A stretch of 64,000 nt of DNA from Pseudomonadota bacterium (GCA_021792365.1 JAJYUT010000007.1:124001-188000), one strand, 5' to 3'. Positions 27,636 to 38,700 are shown, numbered from the stretch's first letter. The notes: generated from the letters alone by a model not told the origin. Translations and numbers: made by a program.

Positions 27636-28520
27636 ATGACGCAGGTTTGGGACGTTTCCGTCCTGGTCGACGGTGTCGGACGCATTCTGGAGGTGCGGGG
27701 CCAGGCCAACCTGCATCTCGGGCAGGATGGCAAAGGGCTGATCGGCGAGTCCGTGGCCAGTTTCGTTGCCGGTTCCGACGTCGAGCACTTCCAGAGTTTC
27801 TTCAAGACTCTGCGTCCGGTCATCGCCGCGCCTCGCTGCCTGGTCCATATGAACACGCCTGCCTTCGGCATCCGCTCCTACGTCATGCAGGCGGAACCGG
27901 GGAACCAGCTTGAGACCTACTGGCTGATGTTCGCGGCCGCCGGGCCCGGCATCTCCGCGACCGCCATCAAGGACGCCCAGGTGCCGGCGGCCTTCGCCGA
28001 CGATGCGCGCATGCTGCGCCTGATCGAGATGGCCGCGGCGGAATCCGATGCCACCCTGGACCTGACCGTGATCGCGATCGCGGCGCTGCGCGACCGGCGC
28101 AAGCGCAGCCAGCTGCAGGGCAAGAACATCGACCTGCTGGAAACCGAGCTCGAGCAGGCGATCCTCGACCTGTCGAAGGAAGGCACGGCATCCAAGACCG
28201 GCGCCGGCGAGTTCAGCGTGCTGCACAAGCAGGAGCAGTCGGTCGAGGAGATCGAATCCAACATCCGCGAGGTCGCCGGCCGCTACGGCCTCGGGAAGGA
28301 CGCCCTCGGGTTCCAGGCCACCACGGTGAAGATCGAGGCGGGCAGCACGCCATCCGCCATCCGCGAGAAGATCGCCTTCGCCTATGGTTCCGTACGCGAC
28401 GATTTCGACGATTTCGACCGGAGCGCGACGCCCATCGACATGATGAAGGTGCTTGCGTTCTGCGTGGTCGCCCTCGCCATCGGCGGCATCGTCGGCGGGC
28501 TCCTGGCCTATATGCCGTGA
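27636..28520 (+). CDS. PAS-like protein with C-terminal membrane anchor
   Basis: The product is 294 residues. Residues about 5-105 look like a PAS fold (a VDGVGRILEVRGQ strand pair, G-L-I-G-E-S-V helix, then W-L-M-F-A-A strand). A predicted helical region follows (about 125-190, with AALRDRRKRSQLQGKNIDLLE partly charged), then a linker. The end (about 268-290) is one membrane helix rich in Gly and Ala, so the protein is tail-anchored with its sensor part in the cytoplasm. No output domain such as kinase or GGDEF is visible. The function is unknown. Confidence 0.7.
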   Translation: MTQVWDVSVLVDGVGRILEVRGQANLHLGQDGKGLIGESVASFVAGSDVEHFQSFFKTLRPVIAAPRCLVHMNTPAFGIRSYVMQAEPGNQLETYWLMFAAAGPGISATAIKDAQVPAAFADDARMLRLIEMAAAESDATLDLTVIAIAALRDRRKRSQLQGKNIDLLETELEQAILDLSKEGTASKTGAGEFSVLHKQEQSVEEIESNIREVAGRYGLGKDALGFQATTVKIEAGSTPSAIREKIAFAYGSVRDDFDDFDRSATPIDMMKVLAFCVVALAIGGIVGGLLAYMP

Positions 28521-28550
28521 GGCGCGGGACTTACCCGCAAGGCGCGCCCG

Positions 28551-29117
28551 CTAGGCGCCGACGCACGGGCTGAGCGAGCCGACGGGCAGCGCCGCGTCGT
28601 TGCCCGTCGCCGTCTTCAGGCTGAAGGAGGCGAGGTAGGCGAAGCCGGCATCGGCGATCGCGACGAACTGGATCTGGCCGCCCGGCCGGCGATACAGCAC
28701 GAAGCAGTTCGGCGCGCTGTTGTGATAGTTGGGATAGGCGTAGCAGACTTGGCCTTGTTCCAGCCACCACTTGCCGGGATAGGTGCAGCCCTTCTCCCAA
28801 TAGGCCGTCCTGCCGTCGGGCAGGTGATACTCGATCCAGTTCTCGCCGTCGACATAGCGGCCATAGATGGTGAGGTCGTCGAGGATCTTCCTGATCTCGC
28901 CCGGATCCATCACCGCCACCGCATCCGGCGCGATCTCGGCCGGCGCGTCGGTGCCCAGGCCGTCCCGGGGGCCGTCGGTCGCTGGGCCTTCAATCTCTGG
29001 GCCTTCAATCGCGGGTCCTTCCGTCGTCTCCGCCAGCGACAGGGACGGCGCCATCCCGAGCGCCCCCAGCCAGAGCGCAAGGGCCAGCCTGAAATGTCTA
29101 TGCGGCGCGGTCTTCAT
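28551..29117 (-). CDS. Secreted protein of unknown function, tandem copy A
   Basis: The product is 188 residues. A signal peptide (about 1-29) is followed by a low-complexity stretch of EGP/DGP repeats (about 33-55), which copy B lacks. The conserved part has LPDGRTAYWEKGC, W-W-L-E-Q-G, QVCYAYPNYHNSAPNCFVLY and a final Cys. The same spacing of Cys and Trp residues occurs in the neighbour at 29198-29692, so the two are a tandem duplication. It is likely periplasmic with disulfides. Function unknown. Confidence 0.75.
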   Translation of the reverse strand: MKTAPHRHFRLALALWLGALGMAPSLSLAETTEGPAIEGPEIEGPATDGPRDGLGTDAPAEIAPDAVAVMDPGEIRKILDDLTIYGRYVDGENWIEYHLPDGRTAYWEKGCTYPGKWWLEQGQVCYAYPNYHNSAPNCFVLYRRPGGQIQFVAIADAGFAYLASFSLKTATGNDAALPVGSLSPCVGA

Positions 29118-29197
29118 GAATGCCTGGTACTCTCGATGTCGATCTTCCGAGCAATTCTATCGGCGGATTGTGGCGATGTCAGGACCAAAGGGCCTTC

Positions 29198-29692
29198 TCA
29201 CACCGCCGGATCGGCGCATCCCGGTGCTCCGTCCAGCGGCAGGCGGTCGGGGTTGCCAGGCGCCAGCTCGACCACCTGGCTCATCAGCCACTGGTCTCCG
29301 GTCGCGGGATCCAGCCAAACGAAATGCGTGCCCCGTCCCGATTGGTACACCATGAAACATTGCGGCCGCCCGTCATCCCAGGTCGGATAGGCGTAGCAGA
29401 CCGCGCTTCCGCTCACCCGCCAGGTGCCAGGATGCAGGCAGCCGTGGAACTCCCACACGGTCCTGCCATCCGCCGCGCTGAACTCGCGCCATTCCGTCCC
29501 ATCGGGGAGATAGATGGCGCGGACCGTGCGGTCCGCAAGCAAGGCCGTGAGCGCCGCCGGGTCGATGATCGGCTTGGCATCCGCCGGTAATTGCCTCCAG
29601 GGGTCCTGGATATTGCGCGCCTCGGCCGGCGCGCCCTGGATCGCGAGGCAGAGCAGCGCCGCAATCAGCCATGTTCCACGTCCGGTCCGCAT
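29198..29692 (-). CDS. Secreted protein of unknown function, tandem copy B
   Basis: The product is 164 residues with a signal peptide ending near residue 25 (APAEA). The core AADGRTVWEFHGCLHPGTW, SAVCYAYPTWDDGRPQCFMVY and a late G-C match copy A at 28551-29117 in order and spacing. On the minus strand this gene comes first, with about 80 bp before copy A, so both may share a transcript. No function can be assigned from sequence. Confidence 0.75.
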   Translation of the reverse strand: MRTGRGTWLIAALLCLAIQGAPAEARNIQDPWRQLPADAKPIIDPAALTALLADRTVRAIYLPDGTEWREFSAADGRTVWEFHGCLHPGTWRVSGSAVCYAYPTWDDGRPQCFMVYQSGRGTHFVWLDPATGDQWLMSQVVELAPGNPDRLPLDGAPGCADPAV

Positions 29693-29819
29693 CGAGCACT
29701 TGCTCCTCTGTCTGGTCTTGAATCTGTCGCGTCATGCCGGCGGGAGCAACCCCTTGACCGCTTTCACAGATCCGAATAAAGCCCGGTTAAATTCTAGTGT
29801 GACCGAATAGATTGCGGCT

Positions 29820-30290
29820 ATGGACGATCTGGACAGGATAATCATCGACCGCCTGCAGGCCGACGGTACCCTGACCTATGCAGAGATCGGCGCCGCCGCC
29901 GGTCTCTCGGCCTCGGCCGTCAACGATCGGCTGAAGCGGCTGCGGGCGGAGGGCGTCATCCGCCGCATGACCGCGGACATCGAACCGGCAGCGTTGGGTC
30001 TGTCGCTGCTCGCCTTTGTCCTGGTCGCAGTCAAAGAGCCGCAGGGCGAGGGGCGGTTCCGCGAGGCCATGAAAGCGGCGCCGGAGGTGCTGGAGTGCCA
30101 CCATCTGACCGGTGACTTCTCCTACCTGCTGAAGCTGCGCCTGCGCGACACTGCGCAGCTTGAAGAGTTCCTGATGGATCGGCTAAAGCCGCTGGCGGGG
30201 GTCGACCGAACACACACCCTTATTGCTCTCTCCACGGTGAAGGAGACTCACATCTTGCCAGCCTCTCTGCCCGGCGCTGTGCATGCTTGA
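29820..30290 (+). CDS. Lrp/AsnC family transcriptional regulator
   Basis: The product is 156 residues. An N-terminal winged helix-turn-helix (LDRIIIDRLQADGTLTYAEI, then SASAVNDRLKRLRAEGVI) is followed by the RAM ligand domain with CHHLTGDFSYLLKLRL. Lrp-type proteins bind amino acids and often control exporters. The last eight bases overlap the start of a LysE-type exporter gene, so it probably regulates, and is made with, that exporter. An Lrp-family self-control site before 29820 is likely but was not resolved. Confidence 0.92.
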   Translation: MDDLDRIIIDRLQADGTLTYAEIGAAAGLSASAVNDRLKRLRAEGVIRRMTADIEPAALGLSLLAFVLVAVKEPQGEGRFREAMKAAPEVLECHHLTGDFSYLLKLRLRDTAQLEEFLMDRLKPLAGVDRTHTLIALSTVKETHILPASLPGAVHA

Positions 30291-30957
30291 CCTCCTGCTG
30301 ACGCAGACGTGGGTGCTGGCCCAGGGTGGAGCCATCGGATTCCTGGTCGCCGCGGCGATCGGGCCGATCGCCATGCTGTGCATCCGCACCACACTGGAAC
30401 GCGGCCGGATCGCGGGCATTGCGGCCGGCATGGGCGTGGCCGTCGCGGACACGATATACGCGGCGATCGGCGCCTACGGCATCAGCTTCGTCGGCGCGGC
30501 GCTCTCGTCGGGTGAATCCTGGCTCAAGCTGGTGGGCGGGATCGTTCTCATCGGCTTCGGCGTCTATCTGGCGCGCAAGCAGCCGGTCAATTCCGTGGAC
30601 GAGCAGGAGGTGCCGAAGAGCATCGCTGCCGATTTCGTCATGACATTGGCGCTGACCCTCACCAATCCGATGACGATCCTGTCCTTCGCCGGGCTGTTCG
30701 CCGGCGTCTCGGGCCTGCGCGGGTTTCCGCTGTCCGAGATTCCGGCGCTGCTGCTGGGCGTGTTTGCGGGCTCGGCGGTCTGGTGGCTGGCGCTGGCATT
30801 CATCATCGGCCTGATCCGGCACCGCATCAGCCCCACGACCATGCTGTGGATCAACCGCGCATCGGCGGCGGCCATCATCGGCTTCGGGCTCTATGTGCTG
30901 GTGGAGCCCTTGCAGGCCTTTGCCCAGCCGCTGGTTGCGCAGCTAATGGCCCAATGA
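30283..30957 (+). CDS. LysE family amino-acid exporter
   Basis: The product is 224 residues with six hydrophobic segments. The opening GFLVAAAIGPIAMLCIRTTL and the later LTNPMTILSFAGLFAG are the conserved blocks of LysE/RhtB transporters, which export amino acids across the inner membrane. The start overlaps the stop of the Lrp-type regulator gene by eight bases. The substrate cannot be read from sequence. Confidence 0.9.
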   Translation: MLDLLLTQTWVLAQGGAIGFLVAAAIGPIAMLCIRTTLERGRIAGIAAGMGVAVADTIYAAIGAYGISFVGAALSSGESWLKLVGGIVLIGFGVYLARKQPVNSVDEQEVPKSIAADFVMTLALTLTNPMTILSFAGLFAGVSGLRGFPLSEIPALLLGVFAGSAVWWLALAFIIGLIRHRISPTTMLWINRASAAAIIGFGLYVLVEPLQAFAQPLVAQLMAQ

Positions 30958-30966
30958 TAGGGTCCC

Positions 30967-30990
30967 GCCCGCCTTGCCGGGCCGCTTTTT
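30967..30990 (+). terminator. Probable weak terminator after the LysE gene
   Basis: GCCCG (30967-30971) and CGGGC (30978-30982) form a five-pair stem with a six-base loop, and five T residues follow at 30986-30990. It would separate the Lrp-LysE pair from the gatCAB operon. Confidence 0.5.
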
Positions 30991-31027
30991 GCCCAAGCCA
31001 GGTCAACCCCGAAAAAGCTGGAATTCC

Positions 31028-31315
31028 ATGTCGTTAGACAGCAAGACCGTCGCTCACATCGCCATGCTGGCACGCATCAAGGTGCCGGAGGCGGAGCTGC
31101 CCGCCCTCGCCAAGGAACTCTCCGGAATCATGACCTGGATCGAGCAATTGAACGAGGTCGACACGACGGGCGTCGAGCCGATGGCCGGGGTCCTGCACCG
31201 CAACCTGCCGCAGCGCGAAGACAAGGTCACCGACGGCGGCTATGCCGACAGGATCCTGTTGAACGCGCCCGACGCGGCGCATGGCTTCTTCACCGTGCCG
31301 AAGGTGGTCGAATGA
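31028..31315 (+). CDS. gatC: Asp-tRNA(Asn)/Glu-tRNA(Gln) amidotransferase subunit C
   Basis: The product is 95 residues. The family pattern [19 protein letters not shown] at the start and the later [13 protein letters not shown] and a final [10 protein letters not shown] are typical of GatC, which stabilises GatA. The ATG at 31028 is preferred to the upstream ATG at 30974 because it fits the family length. It overlaps gatA by four bases. Confidence 0.95.
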   Translation: MSLDSKTVAHIAMLARIKVPEAELPALAKELSGIMTWIEQLNEVDTTGVEPMAGVLHRNLPQREDKVTDGGYADRILLNAPDAAHGFFTVPKVVE

Positions 31316-32802
31316 GCAGCGCGTTGCCCCCGTCTGAGCTCACGGGCCTGACCATCGCCGGCGCGCTCGACGGCCTCGCCAAGAGGGAGTTCAGCGCGGT
31401 CGAGCTTGCCCAGGCCCACCTGAAGGCGATGGAGAAGCACCGCGATCTCAACGCCTATGTCGTCGAGACGCCGGACAAGGCGCTCGCGATGGCCAAGGCC
31501 TCCGATGAGCGTCGCGCAAAGGGCGAGGCTCTGGGCGCGCTCGAGGGCGTTCCGCTCGCGATCAAGGACTTGTTCTGCACCGACGGCGTGCAGACGACCG
31601 CCGGGTCGCACATCCTGGAAGGGTTCAAGCCGCCCTACGAATCGACCGTCACCGCCAACCTGTGGCAGGCGGGCGCGGTCATGCTGGGCAAGGTGAACAT
31701 GGACGAGTTCGCCATGGGCTCCAGCAATCTCACCTCTCATTTCGGCGGCGTCACCAACCCTTGGCGTCGCAAAGGCGACAACAAGCGCCTGGTGCCCGGC
31801 GGCTCCTCCGGCGGCTCGGCATCTGCGGTGGCGGCGCGCATGGCGCTCGCGGCGACCGGCACGGATACCGGCGGCTCGATCCGCCAGCCGGCGGCCTTCA
31901 CCGGCATCGTCGGCATCAAGCCGACCTATGGCCGCTGCTCGCGCTGGGGCATCGTCGCTTTCGCCTCCTCGCTCGACCAGGCCGGGCCGATGGCGCGCAG
32001 CGTGAAGGATTGCGCGATCATGCTCGGCGCGATGGCCGGCCACGATCCCAAGGATTCCACGTCGGTCGATCTGCCGGTGCCGGACTACACCAGGGCGCTG
32101 ACGGGCGACGTGCGCGGCCTGCGGGTCGGCATCCCGAAGGAGTACCGCCTCGACGGCATGTCGGCGGAGATCGAGAAGCTGTGGGCGCAGGGCGCCGAAT
32201 GGCTGAAGAAGGCGGGCGCTGAGATCAAGGAGATCTCCCTGCCGCACACCAAATACGCGCTGCCGACCTACTACATCATCGCACCGGCGGAGGCGTCCTC
32301 CAACCTGGCGCGCTATGACGGCGTGCGCTTCGGGCTTCGCGTGCCGGGCGAGAGCCTGGACGACATGTACGAGAAGACGCGCGCCGAAGGCTTCGGCAAG
32401 GAAGTGCGCCGGCGCATCATGATCGGCACCTATGTGCTCTCGGCCGGCTACTACGACGCCTACTACCTGAAGGCGCAGAAGCTGCGCGCGCTGATCGCGC
32501 GCGATTTCGAGACTGCGTTCAGGGATGTGGACGTGATCCTGACGCCCTCGACGCCGTCGGCCGCTTTCGCCGAGGGCGAGAATACCGACGACCCGGTGCA
32601 GATGTATCTGAACGACGTCTTCACCGTGACGGTGAACCTGGCGGGGCTGCCCGGCATCTCCGTGCCGGCTGGCCTCAATGCCGAGGGCCTGCCGCTCGGT
32701 CTGCAGTTGATCGGCCGCGCCTTCGACGAGGAGACGTTGTTCCGCGTCGGCGGCGTCCTGGAAAGCAGCGCCAGTTTCACCGCCAAGCCGGCAGGATACT
32801 GA
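31312..32802 (+). CDS. gatA: Asp-tRNA(Asn)/Glu-tRNA(Gln) amidotransferase subunit A
   Basis: The product is 496 residues. The amidase-signature Ser-cisSer-Lys triad is visible: Lys in LAIKDLF near residue 84, and the Ser pair in [15 protein letters not shown] near 160-170. It releases ammonia from glutamine for GatB, which amidates mischarged Glu-tRNA(Gln) or Asp-tRNA(Asn). Many alphaproteobacteria lack GlnRS and depend on this route. The start overlaps gatC; gatB follows two bases after the stop. Confidence 0.97.
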   Translation: MSSALPPSELTGLTIAGALDGLAKREFSAVELAQAHLKAMEKHRDLNAYVVETPDKALAMAKASDERRAKGEALGALEGVPLAIKDLFCTDGVQTTAGSHILEGFKPPYESTVTANLWQAGAVMLGKVNMDEFAMGSSNLTSHFGGVTNPWRRKGDNKRLVPGGSSGGSASAVAARMALAATGTDTGGSIRQPAAFTGIVGIKPTYGRCSRWGIVAFASSLDQAGPMARSVKDCAIMLGAMAGHDPKDSTSVDLPVPDYTRALTGDVRGLRVGIPKEYRLDGMSAEIEKLWAQGAEWLKKAGAEIKEISLPHTKYALPTYYIIAPAEASSNLARYDGVRFGLRVPGESLDDMYEKTRAEGFGKEVRRRIMIGTYVLSAGYYDAYYLKAQKLRALIARDFETAFRDVDVILTPSTPSAAFAEGENTDDPVQMYLNDVFTVTVNLAGLPGISVPAGLNAEGLPLGLQLIGRAFDEETLFRVGGVLESSASFTAKPAGY

Positions 32803-32804
32803 TC

Positions 32805-34268
32805 ATGAGCGAAGAGAAGAACCTGATCGAGGGCCGAACCGGCAAGTGGGAGATCATCCTGGGGCTGGAGGTGCACGCCCAGGTGATCTCCGAGGCCAAG
32901 CTGTTCTCCGGCGCCTCCACCACGTTCGGCGCCGATCCCAACTCCCAGGTCAGCCTGGTGGATGCCGCGTTCCCCGGCATGCTGCCGGTCATCAACAAGC
33001 GTTGCGTGGAGCAGGCGGTGCGGACCGGCCTCGGCCTGAAGGCGGAGATCAACCTCAAGTCGGTGTTCGACCGGAAGAACTATTTCTACGCCGATTTGCC
33101 CGCGGGCTATCAGATCTCGCAGTATACGCAGCCGATCGTCGGCAAGGGCACGATCACCCTCGACATGCCGGACGGCTCGAAACGCCATGTCGGCATCACG
33201 CGCCTGCACCTGGAGCAGGACGCGGGCAAGAGCCTGCACGACCAGCACCCGACCAAGAGCTACATCGATCTCAACCGCTCAGGCATTGCGCTGATGGAGA
33301 TCGTGTCGGAGCCGGACATGCGCTCGGCGGAGGAGGCCGCGGCGTATCTCAAGAAGCTGCGCTCCATCCTGCGTTACCTCGGCACCTGCGACGGCAACAT
33401 GGAGGAAGGCTCCATGCGCTGCGACGTCAACGTGTCGGTGCGCAAGCTGGGTGACCCGCTCGGCACGCGCTGCGAGATCAAGAACGTGAACTCGATCCGC
33501 TACGTGCAGCAGGCGATCGAATACGAGGCGCGCCGCCAGGTCGAGATCATCGAGGATGGCGGGACGATCAGGCAGGAGACGCGCCTCTACGATCCGGGCA
33601 AGGGCGAGACCCGCTCCATGCGCTCCAAGGAGCATGCGCACGACTACCGCTATTTCCCGGACCCCGACCTGCTGCCGCTGGTGCTCGACCCCAATTGGGT
33701 GAGCGAGATCAAGGCAACCCTGCCGGAATTGCCCGACGAGAAGCGCGCGCGGTTCGTCAGCCAGTACGGCCTCAGCGACTATGACGCCGGCGTCCTGGTG
33801 GGCGAGAAGGAGACCGCCGAATACTACGAGGCCGTCGCGAAAGGCCGCGATGCAAAGCTCGCCGCCAATTGGGTGTCGAGCGAGCTGTTCGGCCAGCTCA
33901 ACAAGGCCGGCAAGTGGATCACCGATTCGCCGGTTTCCGCCGAGGCGCTGGGCGGCCTCATCGACCTCATCGCCGACAACACGATCTCCGGCCGCATCGC
34001 CAAGGACGTGTTCGCCGCGATGTTCGAGACCGGCAAGCCCGCGAAGCAGATCGTCGAGGAGAAGGGCCTGCGCCAGGTGACCGACACCGGCGCGATCGAT
34101 GCCGCGATCGACGACATCATGGCCAAGAACGCCGACAAGGTCGCCGAATACCGCGGCGGCAAGGACAAGCTGCTCGGCTTCTTCGTCGGCCAGGTGATGA
34201 AAGCCACCGGCGGCAAGGCCAATCCCGCTTTGCTCAACGAGCGGCTGAAGGCGAAACTGGCGGGGTAG
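32805..34268 (+). CDS. gatB: Asp-tRNA(Asn)/Glu-tRNA(Gln) amidotransferase subunit B
   Basis: The product is 487 residues. The N-terminal catalytic cradle contains LGLEVHAQV near residue 16, [20 protein letters not shown] near 90 and [13 protein letters not shown] near 200. The C-terminal helical YqeY-like tail starts near residue 335. It phosphorylates and amidates the glutamyl or aspartyl group on tRNA using ammonia from GatA. Order C-A-B in one operon with overlaps is complete here. Confidence 0.97.
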   Translation: MSEEKNLIEGRTGKWEIILGLEVHAQVISEAKLFSGASTTFGADPNSQVSLVDAAFPGMLPVINKRCVEQAVRTGLGLKAEINLKSVFDRKNYFYADLPAGYQISQYTQPIVGKGTITLDMPDGSKRHVGITRLHLEQDAGKSLHDQHPTKSYIDLNRSGIALMEIVSEPDMRSAEEAAAYLKKLRSILRYLGTCDGNMEEGSMRCDVNVSVRKLGDPLGTRCEIKNVNSIRYVQQAIEYEARRQVEIIEDGGTIRQETRLYDPGKGETRSMRSKEHAHDYRYFPDPDLLPLVLDPNWVSEIKATLPELPDEKRARFVSQYGLSDYDAGVLVGEKETAEYYEAVAKGRDAKLAANWVSSELFGQLNKAGKWITDSPVSAEALGGLIDLIADNTISGRIAKDVFAAMFETGKPAKQIVEEKGLRQVTDTGAIDAAIDDIMAKNADKVAEYRGGKDKLLGFFVGQVMKATGGKANPALLNERLKAKLAG

Positions 34269-34355
34269 TTATCGCCCGTGCGCGCGATGGTTTGGAGACA
34301 ATAGCCTAGGTCACCGGAGTATCTCGAGGGTCTCGTTCGAGCTTCAGTCCGCGCA

Positions 34356-34652
34356 CTATCCGCAGCGAGCCAAGACCCGCTCGCATGCCTCAGCATCGTC
34401 TGGCTCGAATGCGGTCACGCGCCCCATGTTATTGATCGACACGTATGCCCAACAATCGTAGAGATGAAACCGGACCGTCGTTCCGTAGGATCTGCTGAGA
34501 TCTCCGCCTCTACATTCCTCGACCTTATCGAGGCTCGGAAGCGGGCCAGACCACTCTGTGCGAGGCCCGCTCTCTGTCTGCTGGCAAGCGGCAATAATCA
34601 ATGGCAACGAGAGAGCGACGCACGAGAGTAGAAGTCGTAACTGTTGCTTCAC
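34356..34652 (-). CDS. Small putative lipoprotein
   Basis: The product is 98 residues from a GTG at 34652. A lipoprotein signal with a hydrophobic core ends in the lipobox LIIAAC (Cys about 23). The mature part is small, with several Cys and aromatic residues and no known domain. Composition is AT-richer than the gat genes. A longer frame to 34745 adds an unlikely N-terminus. The gene is convergent with gatB. Confidence 0.6.
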   Translation of the reverse strand: MKQQLRLLLSCVALSLPLIIAACQQTESGPRTEWSGPLPSLDKVEECRGGDLSRSYGTTVRFHLYDCWAYVSINNMGRVTAFEPDDAEACERVLARCG

Positions 34653-34770
34653 TGCTTCGTTCCCGATCAGACCGAGCCACTGGATGACGCTGGCGTTCAG
34701 GTCGCGTAGAGTCAAGGTTGTCGACGTGGAGTATCGTCCGAGCATGACAGTTCGGACGCGCGGCTGCCAT

Positions 34771-35654
34771 TCAGCTCTTGAGAAACGGTACTAGCGCCGC
34801 CAGTGTCTCTGCCGCCCTCTCCTCCGCCACGAAGTGGCCACTCTCGATGACTCCGCCGCGCACGTCCGTCGCCCAACGTCGCCAGATATCAACCGCCTGG
34901 TCCTCGCCGGTCGAGAGATACTGATCGCCGGACAGCACCAGCACCGGGCACGCGATCTTCCTGCCCGCCACGCGGTCGGTGCGGTCGAGCGCGTCGTCGA
35001 TGGTGTAGCCCGCGCGATAATCGGCGCAGCTTGCGGCGATGTTCTCCGGCTTGCGGAAGCAGCGGCGGTATTCCGCGAGCGCTCGCGGATCGAGTGCGCC
35101 GTAATCGCCGGCCCATAGCCGCATGAGGTAGTCCTGGAAGAAATCGGGGTCATGGCCGATCAGCCGCTCGGGCAGGCCGCCATCGCGCGCCAGAAATCCC
35201 CAGTGGAACGTGTTCGCCGCGAAGCTCCGGTCGGCGGTGTCCCAGTAATCCGCGGTCGGCACGATGTCGAGAATGCCGAGCTTGGCCACCGCCTCCGGGT
35301 GATCCAGCGCCAGGCGATAGGCGATGCGCGCGCCGCGGTCATGCCCCACGATCGCGAAGCGCCGATACCCCAGCGCCGCCATCAGCGCCAGCATCTCTTC
35401 GCCCATGACGCGCTTGGAATAATTGCCCGAATCGGCGCTCGGCGGCGGTGCGTCGCTGTCGCCATAGCCCTTCAGGTCCGGGCAGATCACGGTGAAATGC
35501 TGCGCCAAATCGGGTGCGATCCGGTGCCAGGCCACATGGGTCTGGGGATAGCCGTGCAGCAGCAGGACGGGATCGCCCTGCCGCCAAAGCGGAGGTTGAA
35601 GGCGAGCCCGCCGGCCGTGACCCGCCGCTGCTCGAAACCGGGAAAAAAGCTCAT
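34771..35654 (-). pseudogene. Fluoroacetate/haloacetate-dehalogenase-like alpha/beta hydrolase, frameshifted
   Basis: The first 25 or so codons from the ATG at 35654 read MSFFPGFEQRRV and on to LRFGG. The continuation (GDPVLLLHGYPQTH and all the rest) is in another frame. Adding one base near 35580 would restore a 294-residue protein, the usual family length. The catalytic pattern is intact after the break: Asp nucleophile and Arg pair in GHDRGAR, HW in the halide-pocket position of FHWGF, and His in ESGHFV. Either the gene is broken or this is a sequencing error. It is divergent from putA with about 105 bp between. Confidence 0.75.
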
Positions 35655-35760
35655 GGCGCCTGTTCCTGCTTCCAACCGCCCGGAATCCGACTATGCTCCC
35701 GCCGAAAAAGCCAGACGTAAATCCAGCGCCATTATGGCCGTCCTTGCGCAAGGTCCTGTC

Positions 35761-38700
35761 ATGATCTTCACCGAGCCGCTCCCGCAACCCGATCCGTTGC
35801 GCGCCCGCCTGCGCGCCAATTACCGCGCCGACGAGGCCGGAATCGTGCAGAGCTTGCTGGCACAGGTGGAACTCCCCGCGGACCTGCAGGACCGCATGGC
35901 CGCGCGCGCCCGGCGGCTGGTCAAGAAGGTGCGGGAAAACCGCGTGGGGCAGGGGGGCATCGACGCCTTCATGCACGCCTATGAGCTCTCCAGCAAGGAG
36001 GGCGTGGTGCTGATGTGCCTCGCCGAGGCGCTGCTGCGCATCCCCGATCCCGAGACCGCCAACATGCTGATCCGCGACAAGCTGCGCGAAGCCGACTTCA
36101 GCGCGCACCTGGGCGAAAGCGATTCCATCTTCGTCAACGCCTCCACCTGGGCGCTGATGCTGACCGGCCGCATCATGCAGATGGAGCCGAGCGGGAGCGA
36201 CCTCAAGGGCGTGCTGAAGCGCCTCGTCACCCGCTCCGGCGAGCCGGTGATCCGCCAGGCCGTGACCCAGGCGATGAAGATCCTCGGTCGCCAGTTCGTC
36301 ATGGGACGCAACATCGACGAGGCGCTCGATCGCGCCGAAGCGATGGAGCGCAAGGGCTATCGCTACTCCTACGACATGCTCGGCGAAGCCGCGCGCACCG
36401 CGCGCGATGCCGAGCGCTATTTCGACGCCTATATGAACGCCATCGCCTCCATCGGCCGCGCCGGCGCAGGCAAGGACCCGGTCCACAGTCCCGGCATCTC
36501 GGTGAAGCTCTCGGCTCTGCATCCGCGCTACGAGATCGCGCAGCGCCGTCGCGCGCTGGACGAGATGGCGCCGCGCCTGGTCGAGCTGGCGAAGGCGGCG
36601 AAGGCGGTCGATATCGGCTTCACCATCGACGCGGAGGAGGCGGACCGGCTCGACCTCTCGCTCGACGTGATCGAGGCGATCTCGGGCCATCCCGCGCTCG
36701 CCGGCTGGGACGGGCTGGGCCTCGCCATCCAGGCCTATCAGAAGCGCTGCCTGCCGCTGATCGATTGGCTCGCCGATCTCGCGCGCAAGCATCGCCGGCG
36801 CCTGATGGTGCGCCTGGTCAAGGGCGCCTATTGGGACACCGAGATCAAGGTGAGCCAGGAGCGCGGCCTGTCCGGCTACCCGGTGTTCACGCGCAAGGCG
36901 CTGACCGACGTGTCCTATCTCGCCTGCGCGCGGCGCCTGCTTGCCGATCAGAGCGCCTTCTATCCGCAATTCGCCACGCACAACGCGCACAGCCTGGCCG
37001 CAATCATCGAGATGGCGGGCGGCGAGGCGGCCGCGCGCGAGCGGCTGGAGTTCCAGCGCCTGCACGGCATGGGCGAGGCGCTCTACAACGAGGTGACGCC
37101 GGCGGAGGCGATGGGCATTCCCTGCCGCGTCTACGCGCCGGTCGGCAGTCACGAGGATCTGCTCGCCTATCTGGTGCGGCGCCTGCTGGAAAACGGTGCG
37201 AACACCTCTTTCGTCAATCGCATCGTCGACGAGAAGGCGCCGCTGGACGAGATCGTGGCCGATCCGATCGCGCGCGTGAGGTCACTGCCGCAGATTCCCC
37301 ATCCGCGCATTCCCCTGCCGCGCGATCTCTACGGCGTGGAACGCAAGAACGCGGCCGGAGTCGATCTCTCCGATCCCGACGTGCTGACGCCGCTCGCCGC
37401 CGCCCTTGATGCCGCGGCAGCGCGGCAATTCTCGGCGGCGCCGATCATCGGAGGCCGCGACATCCCGGGCCAGTCGCAGCCGGTGGTCAATCCCGCCGAT
37501 ACACGGCACGTCGTTGGGCAGGTCACCAACGCGACACCCGCGCAGGTCGCCGATGCCGTCGGGCGTGCGCAGCGGGCCTTCGAGACGTGGTCGGCGACGC
37601 CGGCCGAGCACCGCGCGGCGCGCCTCGAGCGCGCCGCCGATTTGCTGGAAGCGGCGCAGTCCGACGTGCTCGCGCTCTGCATCCGGGAGGCCGGCAAGAC
37701 TCTTCCCGATGCTGTGGCGGAGCTGCGCGAGGCGGTCGATTTCTGCCGCTATTACGCTTTGCGTGCCCGTGCCGATTTCGCCAAGCCGTTGCCGCTCCCC
37801 GGCCCGACGGGCGAGCGCAACCAGATCCAGCTTCACGGCCGCGGGGTCTTCGCCTGCATCTCGCCCTGGAACTTCCCGCTCGCCATCTTCACGGGCCAGG
37901 TAGCGGCGGCGCTCGCGGCCGGCAATTCGGTGGTCGCCAAGCCGGCGGAGCAGACGCCGATGATCGCCGCGCTCGCCGTGCGCATCCTGCACAAGGCCGG
38001 CATCCCGGCCGACGTGCTGCACCTGCTGCCGGGCGACGGACCCGGCGTCGGCGCGCCGCTGGTCAACGATCCGCGCATCGCCGGCGTCGCCTTCACTGGC
38101 TCGACCGACACCGCGCGTGCCATCAACCGCGCGCTGGCGGCCAAGGACGGCGCCATCGGTCCGCTGATCGCCGAGACCGGCGGGCAGAACGTGATGATCG
38201 TCGATTCATCCGCCCTGCCGGAGCAGGTGGTGCGCGACGTGCTCATCTCCTCCTTCCAGAGCGCGGGCCAGCGTTGCAGCGCCCTGCGCGTCATGTTCGT
38301 GCAGGAGGACATCGCGGACAAGCTGACCGAGATGCTGGCCGGCGCCATGGCCGAGCTGAAGGTCGGCGATCCCGCGCTGCTGGCGACCGACGTCGGCCCG
38401 GTCATCGACCTCGAGGCCAGGACCATGCTCGCCGAGCATGCCGCGCGCATGAAGCGCGAGGCGAAGCTGATCTACGAGGTGCCGCTTGGGCCTGAGCACG
38501 CGCACGGCCATTTCTTCGCGCCGGTCGCCTTCCGCATCGACGGCCTGCCGCGCCTCACGCGCGAGGTGTTCGGCCCCGTGCTGCACGTCGTCCACTACAG
38601 CGCCGACCGCCTCGACGAGGTGCTGAATGCCGTGAACGCCACCGGCTATGGCCTGACGCTCGGCGTCCACAGCCGGATCGACGGCAAGGTGCGCCACATC

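Noticed and set aside
35655-37152. Upstream part of a 793-codon minus-strand frame ending in the hydrolase
   Set aside because: It lies opposite putA and joins the hydrolase only because of open GC-rich frames. The true hydrolase N-terminus is in another frame at 35583-35654.
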